Shown here: positions 8,764 through 16,296 of the stretch, in pieces
Position numbering within the stretch: position 1 is the first letter of the stretch
Layout: every line of letters starts with the position of its first letter
NCBI RefSeq assembly: GCF_010233585.1
Contig: NZ_CP045997.1
Coordinates: 3,249,779-3,313,778 of the forward strand
DNA: 64,000 nucleotides
Direction of reading: 5' to 3'
DNA from: Spirosoma endbachense
GTDB taxonomy: Bacteria > Bacteroidota > Bacteroidia > Cytophagales > Spirosomataceae
Notes under the pieces: generated by a model
What the model was told of the DNA's origin: nothing
The model's database searches: none
Seen by the model: only the letters and a program-made list of their open reading frames with translations
Made by a program: the position numbers and the translations under genes

Positions 8764-8811
8764 TTAGTGTGTTCTCAATACACAATAAATATTTGTCTTT
8801 ATTATTGTGTT
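8764..8811. promoter_or_regulatory. Candidate operator with three TTATTGTGT-type half-sites
   Basis: The divergent spacer holds TTAGTGTGTT at 8764-8773 and TTATTGTGTT at 8802-8811 as direct copies, and an inverted copy, ACACAATAA, at 8780-8788. ACACAATAA and TTATTGTGT (8802-8810) form a perfect 9-bp inverted repeat with a 13-base gap. TGTGT and ACACA (8768-8784) form a second dyad with a 7-base gap. The last site ends 17 bases before the 8829 ATG, so binding could block transcription. Assignment to the adjacent Nudix regulator is inferred from position. Confidence 0.55.
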
Positions 8812-8828
8812 AAAATTACGCATTGAAA

Positions 8829-11618
8829 ATGAAACGCAATTCCTTTTCTCTACAATCGTATCGAACGGTGGCGGTGCTGTGTATTGGCGCCATCGGTCTA
8901 TGGGCCTATTCAGCCAGACCCCTTGTTGACCCTGGTGGTTTGCCAGACGAGAATCGATTCACAAAGGTAGTACTGGCCGAAAAGCTAAATGAACCGCTCG
9001 AAATGGCCATTTTGCCCGATGAGCGAGTCTTATTTATCGAACGGCATGGCGATGTCCGGCTTTATTCGCCAACGACAAAACAACTCAGGACGATTGCGAC
9101 CATCCCCGTCAGTACGAAATATAAAGATAAGGAAGGCCATGAAAGTGAAGCTGAAGACGGTCTTCTGGGCATCAACATAGACCCTAATTTTGAGAAGAAC
9201 CACTGGATTTATCTGTACTACTCACCCGCTGGTAACGAATCAAAAAATAGCCTTACCCGTTATGAACTCCGGGGCGATGAACTAATTCTTTCCTCAAAGA
9301 AAGTACTTCTGGATGTCCCTGTCCAACGCGAGTCCTGCTGCCATACCGGCGGCTCAATCGATTGGGATCGCGACGGTAATCTTTACCTATCCACCGGCGA
9401 CAACACCAGCCCCCGTGCGACACTCTACGCTCCTATTGACGAACGACCCGACCGTAGCCCCTGGGATGCACAAAAATCATCGTCAAATACCAATGATCTG
9501 CGCGGCAAAATCCTACGCATTCATCCCGAAGCCGATGGCACCTACACCATTCCGGAAGGAAATCTTTTCCCGAAAGGAACCGACCCGTCGGACCGCCCCA
9601 AAACCCGCCCGGAAATTTACACGATGGGGCACCGGAATCCATACCGCATTTCGGTAGACAAACGAACCGGCTACGTATATTGGGGTGATGTTGGGCCCGA
9701 TGCAGGAACCGATTCTGTGGGCGTTGGTCCAACGGCCGAGGACGAGTACAATCAGGCAAAAAAGCCCGGCAACTTTGGCTGGCCTTATTTTGTGGGCGAT
9801 AATAAGGCCTATAACGATGTCGATTTTGTAACGAACAAGTCAGGTGCCTTATTCGACCCGGCACATCCGTTCAACGACTCGCCCAACAATACGGGCATGC
9901 GCGACCTCCCTCCTGCCCAGCCCGCACTGATTTCGTATCCGGCAACCGATAGCAAGAAGTTTCCGATCATGGGCAGTGGCGGCCGCAGTGCTATGGCCGG
10001 GCCGGTCTATTATAAAGACGATTTCAGGAATGCGAAACGGCCTTTCCCGGATTATTACAACGGTAAAGTCTTCCTGTTTGAATGGATGCGCGACATGATT
10101 CTGGCGGTCAGTTTCAACGAGAAAGGCGGCATGGATAAAATCGAGCGATTCCTGCCCAACATGCCGTTCAGCCACCCGATCGATATGGCCTTTGGCCCAA
10201 ACGGCGACCTGTACGTACTGGAATATGGTACGGGCTGGTTTCTCAAAAATGATGATTCGCGGTTGGTAAAAATTGAGTTTAATGCCGGAAATCGCAAGCC
10301 GAATGTGCAGGTAGCAGCCAATCAGAAAGCAGGGGCGGTTCCGTTGAAGGTAAATTTATCGGCCGAAGGCACGAAAGATTTCGATGGTGATGCATTGACG
10401 TATCAATGGAAAATTGTCAGTCGGGTGGGTGGTCAGCCGACGATTCTGAACGAACCAAATCCAACGTTTACCTTTCAGAAACCAGGCCAGTATAAAGCTA
10501 TTTTGACTGTTACGGATGCACACGGGCTGAAAGATTCCCGCGAGATCGACATCATGGCGGGCAACCAGCCTCCCCAGGTAGCGTTGAATCTCGTTAAGGG
10601 CAACAAAAGCTTTTATTTTCCCGGTCAGCCAATTGCTTATCAGGTGAACGTAACGGATAAAGAAGACGGTAGTTTGGCCAATGGCCGTATTCAGGCGAAA
10701 CAGGTATTGGTACAGGTAAACGCTCAAAATGAAGCAACCACCCAAAATTCAACCGAAGCGGGCCATAAATTTTCGGAAGCTACCTACTTGTCCACAGGTC
10801 GGGTGCTGATGGAAAAGAGCGACTGCAAAGCGTGTCACTTTACGGATAAAAAGTCGGTTGGGCCGTCATTTACAGACGTCGCCAAACGATACAAGGGCGA
10901 TGCCAATGCAGTTGCCAGCCTGTCGAACAAAATTATCAAAGGCGGTGGTGGTGTCTGGGGCGATGCAGCCATGACCGCCCACCCTCAATTGGGTTTACCC
11001 GACGCTGGCGAGATTGTCAAGTATATCCTTACCCTGTCGGACAAGAAAGTGGCCAGTCCGTCGCTGCCGACGCAAGGGATGTATACCCCAGACAAAAACG
11101 AGAAAGGCGATTTGGTTTTACAGGCCTCCTATAAAGATAAAGGGGCAAACGGTCTGCCTCCTCAAACAAACGAGCAGGTATTGGTACTGCGGAATCCGCT
11201 GGTAGCCCTCGGAACAAGCAACAGCCAGTCGAAAGGGATCACCTTATTTAAGATGGGTGGTCAGCCTCATCCGCTGGTGATCGTGATGGCACCTGATACC
11301 TACGTACAATTCAATCAGCTCGATCTGACTGGTATTCGATCGATGGCATTTGCGGTAGCCGCACCCAAAGCGCAGTTAAATGCGGTTGGTGGGCGGATTG
11401 AGGTCCGAATGGACTCGCCAACCGGTCAGCTTCTGGGGCAAACGGACGATATTTTACCCACCGATAGCAAAGATCCGGCCGCTATGTTTCAGCCCGGCGT
11501 GGTGAAGGCATCGATCACCCCCGCCACCGGACTTCATAACCTCTACTTTGTCTTTAAAAACGAAAAAGCGGGTAAAGCTCCCCTGTTCGTACCCATAACC
11601 GTTCAATTTTCTAACTAA
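8829..11618 (+). CDS. Secreted PQQ-type sugar dehydrogenase fused to PKD, cytochrome c and CBM-like domains
   Basis: 929 residues with an N-terminal signal or anchor (about 8-28). Residues about 45-475 form a soluble aldose-dehydrogenase-like six-bladed propeller (GLLGINIDPNF, CCHTGGSIDWDRDGNLYLS, MGHRNPYRIS). About 485-580 is a PKD domain (FDGDALTYQWKI). A c-type cytochrome follows with CKACH near 666-670 and a possible Met ligand near 714. About 765-929 resembles the CBM6-like tail of such proteins. The likely role is periplasmic or surface sugar oxidation with electrons passed to the built-in heme. A TTG at 8823 extends the frame, but ATG 8829 is the natural start. First gene of an operon with the sugar isomerase and ThuA genes. 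The real sugar substrate is unknown. Confidence 0.88.
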   Translation: MKRNSFSLQSYRTVAVLCIGAIGLWAYSARPLVDPGGLPDENRFTKVVLAEKLNEPLEMAILPDERVLFIERHGDVRLYSPTTKQLRTIATIPVSTKYKDKEGHESEAEDGLLGINIDPNFEKNHWIYLYYSPAGNESKNSLTRYELRGDELILSSKKVLLDVPVQRESCCHTGGSIDWDRDGNLYLSTGDNTSPRATLYAPIDERPDRSPWDAQKSSSNTNDLRGKILRIHPEADGTYTIPEGNLFPKGTDPSDRPKTRPEIYTMGHRNPYRISVDKRTGYVYWGDVGPDAGTDSVGVGPTAEDEYNQAKKPGNFGWPYFVGDNKAYNDVDFVTNKSGALFDPAHPFNDSPNNTGMRDLPPAQPALISYPATDSKKFPIMGSGGRSAMAGPVYYKDDFRNAKRPFPDYYNGKVFLFEWMRDMILAVSFNEKGGMDKIERFLPNMPFSHPIDMAFGPNGDLYVLEYGTGWFLKNDDSRLVKIEFNAGNRKPNVQVAANQKAGAVPLKVNLSAEGTKDFDGDALTYQWKIVSRVGGQPTILNEPNPTFTFQKPGQYKAILTVTDAHGLKDSREIDIMAGNQPPQVALNLVKGNKSFYFPGQPIAYQVNVTDKEDGSLANGRIQAKQVLVQVNAQNEATTQNSTEAGHKFSEATYLSTGRVLMEKSDCKACHFTDKKSVGPSFTDVAKRYKGDANAVASLSNKIIKGGGGVWGDAAMTAHPQLGLPDAGEIVKYILTLSDKKVASPSLPTQGMYTPDKNEKGDLVLQASYKDKGANGLPPQTNEQVLVLRNPLVALGTSNSQSKGITLFKMGGQPHPLVIVMAPDTYVQFNQLDLTGIRSMAFAVAAPKAQLNAVGGRIEVRMDSPTGQLLGQTDDILPTDSKDPAAMFQPGVVKASITPATGLHNLYFVFKNEKAGKAPLFVPITVQFSN

Positions 11619-11671
11619 CCTCGCTCCTTTCCCTTTCCTGAGGTCAGGAAAGGGCTATCATCTATTGAACC

Positions 11672-12697
11672 ATGACACAATCTCGTCGCGAATTTCTAAA
11701 TCAGCTCGGTCTGGCAGCCGCAGGTATGAGCCTGTCAACCGTTTTCCCATCGCCAACCATGGCCAGTACGGACGCGAAAAAATTCAGTTTCGATATTTCG
11801 CTGGCCGAGTTTTCGTTTGCCGGAGAACTGATGTCGGGCAAGATGACAAACATGGATTTTCCGGCCAGGGCCAAAAACGATTTTGGCATCAATGTGCTCG
11901 AATATGTTTCCATGTTTTTCAACAATAAGCATACCGATCAGTCTTACCTGAAAGAACTTAAACAACGATGCGATGACCTCGGCCTGAAAAACAACCTCAT
12001 CATGGTTGATGGGGCTAATATTGCCGATCTGGACGCAACCAAACGCCAGCAGGCCGTGGAAGCACACTATGCCTGGGTCGATGCGGCCAGGTACCTGGGC
12101 TGTAGTTCGATCCGGGTCAATTTCGGCGACACGTCAAAAGCCATTTCGGGTGCTGCCGATGATCCGGCCGATGAAGCCGCCAAAACCGCAGCCGATGGCT
12201 ATCATAAATTACTGGAATATGCCGCCAAATCGAGCATGAACGTCATTGTCGAAAATCACTTTGGTAATTCAACCGATATCGACTGGCTGGTGGGCATTCT
12301 TAAGCAGGTAAACATGCCCAATGCCGGTTTACTGCCCGACTTCGGCAACTTCTGCAGGCAGCGTAGCAAACCCGAAACCAACGACATCAAAGGCATAATG
12401 GGCACCAAATGCATTCAGGAATATGATCGCTATGAAGGCGTAAAAAAAATGATGCCCTACGCCAAAGGTATCAGCGCGAAAACGCACAAGTTCGATGCGA
12501 ATGGCAATGAAACTGAAACTGATTTTCGGCGCATGTTCAAGATCATCAAAGATGGTGGATTTAAGGGTTATGTAGGCATAGAATACGAAGGGGGTATCAT
12601 GAGTATGTACAATCCAACGGGTGGCTATCTGCCGAGTGCCGAAGGGATCAAAGCAACCAAAACGCTGCTTGAGCGGGTCCGAACAGAACTTGCCTAA
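11672..12697 (+). CDS. Tat-exported sugar phosphate isomerase/epimerase-like protein
   Basis: 341 residues. The N-terminus has a twin-arginine motif, SRREFLNQLGLAAAG, so export by the Tat system in folded, metal-bound form is likely. The body is an AP-endonuclease-2-type TIM barrel as in xylose isomerase-like and sugar epimerase proteins (SIRVNFGDTSK, 'MNVIVENHFGNSTDIDWLVG', GLLPDFGNFC, KGYVGIEYEGG). The acidic and His residues in VENHFG, LPDFGN, KTHKF and IEYEG are candidate metal ligands. It follows the dehydrogenase fusion by 53 bases and precedes the ThuA gene by 21 bases, so the three are likely one operon. Export implies it acts on sugars outside the cytosol. Exact reaction unknown; a 3-keto-sugar activity is possible. 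Confidence 0.85.
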   Translation: MTQSRREFLNQLGLAAAGMSLSTVFPSPTMASTDAKKFSFDISLAEFSFAGELMSGKMTNMDFPARAKNDFGINVLEYVSMFFNNKHTDQSYLKELKQRCDDLGLKNNLIMVDGANIADLDATKRQQAVEAHYAWVDAARYLGCSSIRVNFGDTSKAISGAADDPADEAAKTAADGYHKLLEYAAKSSMNVIVENHFGNSTDIDWLVGILKQVNMPNAGLLPDFGNFCRQRSKPETNDIKGIMGTKCIQEYDRYEGVKKMMPYAKGISAKTHKFDANGNETETDFRRMFKIIKDGGFKGYVGIEYEGGIMSMYNPTGGYLPSAEGIKATKTLLERVRTELA

Positions 12698-12718
12698 ACG
12701 CTTAACAATCTACCCTTT

Positions 12719-13561
12719 ATGCTGCGTAAATTCCTGAAAATCCTACTGGGCCTGGTCTTATTTCTGGCTCTGTTAGTAGGTGGGTTCGTTGTGTTTGGCA
12801 TGTATGTTACCCGTCAGCTTCCCTGGCAAAAGCCCATATTCGACACCGTTCGACCAGCCGATCCTGGCCAGGTTGGTGATAAAGGCGTTTTGATTTTCTC
12901 GAAAACCAACGGTTTCCGCCACGAATCGATTGAGCCGGGTATCGAAGCACTGAAAAAAGCTGGAAAGGAAAAAGGCTGGGACGTTAGAACCACGGAGAAC
13001 GGTGCGTTTTTCACTGATGATTACCTGCGTCGGTTCAAAGTGGTTGTATTTCTCTCCACTACAGGCGACATTCTGACTGCGGATCAGGAAAAAGTGTTCG
13101 AAAACTTTATCGAAAATGGTGGTGGTTACGTAGGTATTCATGCAGCCTCCGACACCGAGTATAGCTGGGATTGGTATGATCACCTGTTGGGTACGCACTT
13201 CCGCGATCACCCCCTGTATCCCGAACATACGCCTGAGGCTGAGCTAATTACCGACATCCGTACGCACCCTACCACAAAGCACTTACCCGCCAAATGGCGG
13301 AAAGCCGATGAATGGTATAACTTCAAACAAAGCGTTCGGGGAAAAGACAGCATTCAGGTATTACTGACGTTGAACGAAGCCTCTTATAAAGCAACCTGGC
13401 CTAAAGCGATGGGTGGTGATCATCCGATTTCATGGACCAATGTGGTTGGGAAAGGGCGTGTTTTTTATACGGGCATGGGGCATACCAACGAAACCTTCAC
13501 AGACCCAAACGCAATGCCGCATATAGTTGCTGGTATCGAATGGGCAGGACGGTTTGAGTAA
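12719..13561 (+). CDS. ThuA domain-containing protein, membrane-anchored
   Basis: 280 residues. An N-terminal transmembrane helix (about 7-29) anchors a ThuA/trehalose-utilisation domain of the glutamine-amidotransferase-like fold: 'GVLIFSKTNGFRHESIEPGI' near 50-75, GGGYVGIHAASDTEY near 135-150, then HLLGTHFRDHP and GKGRVFYTGMGHTNET. ThuA-like domains occur with Gfo/Idh and PQQ-type proteins in Bacteroidota and Planctomycetota sugar loci and are linked to keto-sugar metabolism, but the reaction is not established here. It is the third gene of the 8829-13561 operon (21 bases after the isomerase stop) and is followed by a strong hairpin at 13583. The domain is secure; its substrate is unknown. 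Confidence 0.88.
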   Translation: MLRKFLKILLGLVLFLALLVGGFVVFGMYVTRQLPWQKPIFDTVRPADPGQVGDKGVLIFSKTNGFRHESIEPGIEALKKAGKEKGWDVRTTENGAFFTDDYLRRFKVVVFLSTTGDILTADQEKVFENFIENGGGYVGIHAASDTEYSWDWYDHLLGTHFRDHPLYPEHTPEAELITDIRTHPTTKHLPAKWRKADEWYNFKQSVRGKDSIQVLLTLNEASYKATWPKAMGGDHPISWTNVVGKGRVFYTGMGHTNETFTDPNAMPHIVAGIEWAGRFE

Positions 13562-13582
13562 TCTCTATTGCCAGATGCTTTG

Positions 13583-13617
13583 GCGGGGTCAGGTTTCAGA
13601 TCCTGGCCCCGCTTTCG
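13583..13617. terminator. Rho-independent terminator between convergent genes
   Basis: GCGGGGTCAGG at 13583-13593 pairs with CCTGGCCCCGC at 13602-13612, with one G-T position and an 8-base loop, followed by TTTCGTTT. It ends the 8829-13561 operon and lies directly before the stop of the opposing 13619-14479 gene, so it may serve both strands. Confidence 0.75.
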
Positions 13618-13618
13618 T

Positions 13619-14479
13619 TTATTTAGTCAGGTTATTGTAGCCAATTAGCTGAATACCTTTGACTTTGATCAGTTCTTTCACACGTGGGCTGGTCCAGATA
13701 TCCGTTACACCCTGGCGGTCAATAGCAACGTTCTCATAACCAATGTGATGAATGGCCCGCACTTCGGGCGTATCAAGCCCAGGATGATCGACGAACAGAT
13801 AGGTTTTCCCAGGTTCGAGGCTTTCGAGCATCTTCGTAAAACTTTGTAGTTTTTCTTCAAAAGTCGCATGGTCCCCTATATAACCCGTATAGGTAACTCC
13901 CGACTTGGCCAGGCTCATATCGTAGTGAGGAACATGGTATTCCTGCGCTAACTTCTTAACAAGTGCTTTCACCTCGTCATTCAGACTGGTACAACCCATA
14001 TGGCCGGAGAAGTGGCTTATTTTGGGAATTTTCTTGAACGCCAGCTCTATTTGAGCCCGAAATTCTTTTTCTACATCGGCCAGTTTCCAGTCATTTTCTA
14101 CCACCGAACGCTTAGGATAATTTTTGTTTGGGCGAACCATGGGGTAAAAATAGCCATCAGCATCGCGAAGGCTGGGGCAGTCGGACAGCGGTCGCCACTT
14201 AATATTATCCCACTCGCTGGTCAGTGTTAAATGAATGCCAATGTCCGCATTCGGAATCTGTTTCAGCATCTCGACGGCTTCCGGAAACCAGGGCGAAGGC
14301 ACAAGTACTTCGATTGATTTTTCGATCCCGTCTTTATAGCATTTCAGAATCGCTTCATTGCCCGCGTGCGAATAACCCATGTCATCACCACGAATGATCA
14401 GACGGGGAGGATTTACCTGAGCATCAGCCGGATATAGACCTGCCAGAAGCAGGCATGAAAGCAGAAATTTTCTAGTCAT
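13619..14479 (-). CDS. Secreted ChbG/HpnK (YdjC-type) carbohydrate deacetylase
   Basis: 286 residues with a Sec signal peptide (about 1-20, ending PADAQ). The YdjC/ChbG/HpnK fold is shown by RLIIRGDDMGYSHAGNEA near residues 26-43, whose Asp pair binds the metal, then ADIGIHLTLTSEW with the metal-site His near 82, and ISHFSGHMG near 160 with further His ligands. Family members remove acetyl groups from short amino-sugar chains such as chitobiose, though many have unknown substrates. Export suggests action in the periplasm or outside the cell. Its neighbour 14598-15533 is also deacetylase-like but from the unrelated NodB family. Promoter features upstream are weak. Confidence 0.85.
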   Translation of the reverse strand: MTRKFLLSCLLLAGLYPADAQVNPPRLIIRGDDMGYSHAGNEAILKCYKDGIEKSIEVLVPSPWFPEAVEMLKQIPNADIGIHLTLTSEWDNIKWRPLSDCPSLRDADGYFYPMVRPNKNYPKRSVVENDWKLADVEKEFRAQIELAFKKIPKISHFSGHMGCTSLNDEVKALVKKLAQEYHVPHYDMSLAKSGVTYTGYIGDHATFEEKLQSFTKMLESLEPGKTYLFVDHPGLDTPEVRAIHHIGYENVAIDRQGVTDIWTSPRVKELIKVKGIQLIGYNNLTK

Positions 14480-14535
14480 CAGTTGTAGGAAGGGTTTAAT
14501 TTTATGAGCGAAAGTAAACTAAACTTTTGTACGAA

Positions 14536-14589
14536 TTCCTCCCAAACGAAGAAAGCGGCTGCTCTGCCGCTTTCTTCGTTTGGGAGGAA
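14536..14589 (-). terminator. 24-bp perfect hairpin after the NodB-type lipoprotein gene
   Basis: A 24-base arm (14536-14559) is matched perfectly by 14566-14589 with a 6-base loop. On the minus strand it follows the stop of the 14598-15533 gene by 8 bases and precedes the 14479 start. The stem is unusually long and lacks a U-run directly after it. It may combine termination with protection of the upstream message. Confidence 0.75.
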
Positions 14590-14597
14590 GCCCACTA

Positions 14598-15533
14598 TTA
14601 TTTATCATCAAAACTCTGGATCATGTTCCGATACATGGTTTTCGTTTTCCACTGCCCACCCGCAATAATGCGCCGGACTGTAAACAACGGCATCTGGTCA
14701 TCGCGCTTGTCAGCCAGCGTAAAGGCTGCCAGATAACCCCGCTTTTGCAACTCAGGAAGGGCCGCTTTATTCCAAAGTCCAAACGGATACGCGAAGTATT
14801 TGATCGGCTTACCGACAATGCTTTCCAGTTTGGCATTAGGCTCTTCAATCTGAATTTTCCAGTCGTCGCCCTGGTATTTTTTTACGTTGTGGTGATCCCA
14901 CGTATGCGCCCCAATCGTATGGCCGCGATCCGACAGATCTTTGATCTGGGTCTTATCCATGTAGGGCTGCTTACCATGTCGGCCAATAGCAACCGTCATG
15001 ATAAAAAACGTACCCTTAAAGCCATGTTTTTCGAGTTCTGGAGCCGCAACGGTGTATTGATCAAGGTCGCCATCATCGAAGGTAAGCATGACCGGCTTTT
15101 TAGGTAACGGTGCACCTGTGGTCATATACGCATAAAGCTGATCGGGCAATATGGTATGGTAACCGCTGTCGGCCAGCATCTGCATTTGCTCGCGGAAAGC
15201 CGCTACGGGTATAATGTAATCTTTCGACGTTTGCGAATCACTGGCCCGCCAGTCGCGAATTTGGTGATAACAAAGAATCGGAACCTGAGGACGCGCCAGA
15301 ATGGTTGCCGCATCGGCGATTTTATTGGCCGGAATGCTTGCCGGATCAACCGTGGGTGTTGTTTCGGCTTTAGCCTCAGCTGGTTTCCCGGCTTTGGGCG
15401 CATCTGTCACAGCCGTCGAGTCTGTTGTTTCGGCCGTATCGGACCCTTTGGATTGGCATCCAGATAAGCCACGGGCTATAAACGTAGACAGACAGATTGC
15501 TGCCAGGAATGGAAATAAGTTACGCGAAATCAT
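14598..15533 (-). CDS. Polysaccharide deacetylase (NodB fold) lipoprotein
   Basis: 311 residues. The lipobox LSGC gives a lipidated Cys at 26. It is followed by a low-complexity Ala/Thr/Pro/Lys linker (about 30-75) and a NodB deacetylase domain. That domain shows VPILCYHQIRDW near 84-95, the TFDDGD motif near 150 with metal and catalytic Asp, and HTIGAHTWDHHN near 205 with the metal His pair. Such enzymes N- or O-deacetylate chitin-like chains, peptidoglycan or exopolysaccharide. As a lipoprotein it sits at a membrane facing the periplasm or surface. A -7 box (15552-15559) lies just upstream and a long hairpin follows. The catalytic family is firm; substrate not known. Confidence 0.9.
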   Translation of the reverse strand: MISRNLFPFLAAICLSTFIARGLSGCQSKGSDTAETTDSTAVTDAPKAGKPAEAKAETTPTVDPASIPANKIADAATILARPQVPILCYHQIRDWRASDSQTSKDYIIPVAAFREQMQMLADSGYHTILPDQLYAYMTTGAPLPKKPVMLTFDDGDLDQYTVAAPELEKHGFKGTFFIMTVAIGRHGKQPYMDKTQIKDLSDRGHTIGAHTWDHHNVKKYQGDDWKIQIEEPNAKLESIVGKPIKYFAYPFGLWNKAALPELQKRGYLAAFTLADKRDDQMPLFTVRRIIAGGQWKTKTMYRNMIQSFDDK

Positions 15534-15551
15534 AATAGTCTAGTATGTCCC

Positions 15552-15559
15552 CAAACATA
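15552..15559 (-). promoter_or_regulatory. -7 promoter box for the NodB lipoprotein gene
   Basis: Read on the minus strand the sequence is TATGTTTG, an exact TAnnTTTG match, 19 bases before the ATG at 15533. The leader would be about a dozen bases. No clear -33 element was seen. Confidence 0.5.
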
Positions 15560-15633
15560 CAGAAAAGAGTTTGGCTGATAGTAGACTTTTTAAACGATCA
15601 GGTGGAATTTAATGCTACGGCCCTACATAGTAA

Positions 15634-15668
15634 GGCTGCGCCAACTATAAAATGTGTTCAGCGCAGCC
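15634..15668. terminator. GC-rich hairpin in the 15534-15765 spacer
   Basis: GGCTGCGC (15634-15641) and GCGCAGCC (15661-15668) form a perfect 8-bp stem with a 19-base loop. It lies downstream of the 15766-16071 gene on the minus strand and upstream of the NodB lipoprotein promoter. It may terminate the small gene's message. Confidence 0.45.
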
Positions 15669-15765
15669 ACATAGGTGCTATTTTATTCTATCAGTCTACG
15701 AATCCTTATTGAGCAATAATTACTATAATCAGTCTTTCTGCCAAAAAAATTACTACAAACCTCTT

Positions 15766-16071
15766 CTAAACAGCTGATTTGAAAAATTTTATGCCGATCC
15801 AGTTCAGGAATGACTTGACCAGAGAACTACTGGTAAATCCGTCTAGTAGAGATTGACGTGCCACCGCATTTAGCTCACCCACTAAATTTTTGCCTTTTCC
15901 GTAATAAATAATTTTATCGGTTGCCACTTCGACGATTGACAACACATCATTCTTCGCATTCTTTTGGCCAGCCGCCATGGATACGGCGTATGTACGAGCT
16001 GTATCAACCGTTTCTGTATAGATAAATGTGGGCTCACTGTTTCTGTAGTAAACCACTAAGTAATTATTCAT
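15766..16071 (-). CDS. Small hypothetical protein
   Basis: 101 residues that I do not assign to a family. It has no signal peptide. The N-terminal part reads as mixed strand and helix (NNYLVVYYRNSEPTFIYTE, then TARTYAVSMAAGQ), and the C-terminal part is more hydrophobic and aromatic (VKSFLNWIGIKFFKSA). The region 41-70 (KNDVLSIVEVATDKIIYYGKG) looks like a folded beta-rich unit. It is isolated, between the NodB lipoprotein gene and mutS2, with a hairpin at 15634-15668 downstream. It is kept as a gene because the frame has balanced composition and no longer competing frame covers it. Confidence 0.55.
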   Translation of the reverse strand: MNNYLVVYYRNSEPTFIYTETVDTARTYAVSMAAGQKNAKNDVLSIVEVATDKIIYYGKGKNLVGELNAVARQSLLDGFTSSSLVKSFLNWIGIKFFKSAV

Positions 16072-16296
16072 GTCAGAGGTACAAGTGTTGTGAATTGGAG
16101 TTGTCTTTTATTTAAGCTAAATCACTAATTACTAACTCAAATGTAAACTATTGGATGCCTAAAACCCAATAAGTAACTTTATGACTTACCAATAGGATTG
16201 TTGGTCACATTTAACGAATGATATTTTTATAACGAACCTCCCTTTTCTTAAAAACGTTATGTAAAAGGCTATTCATAACGCCCTTTCTCTGATTAA

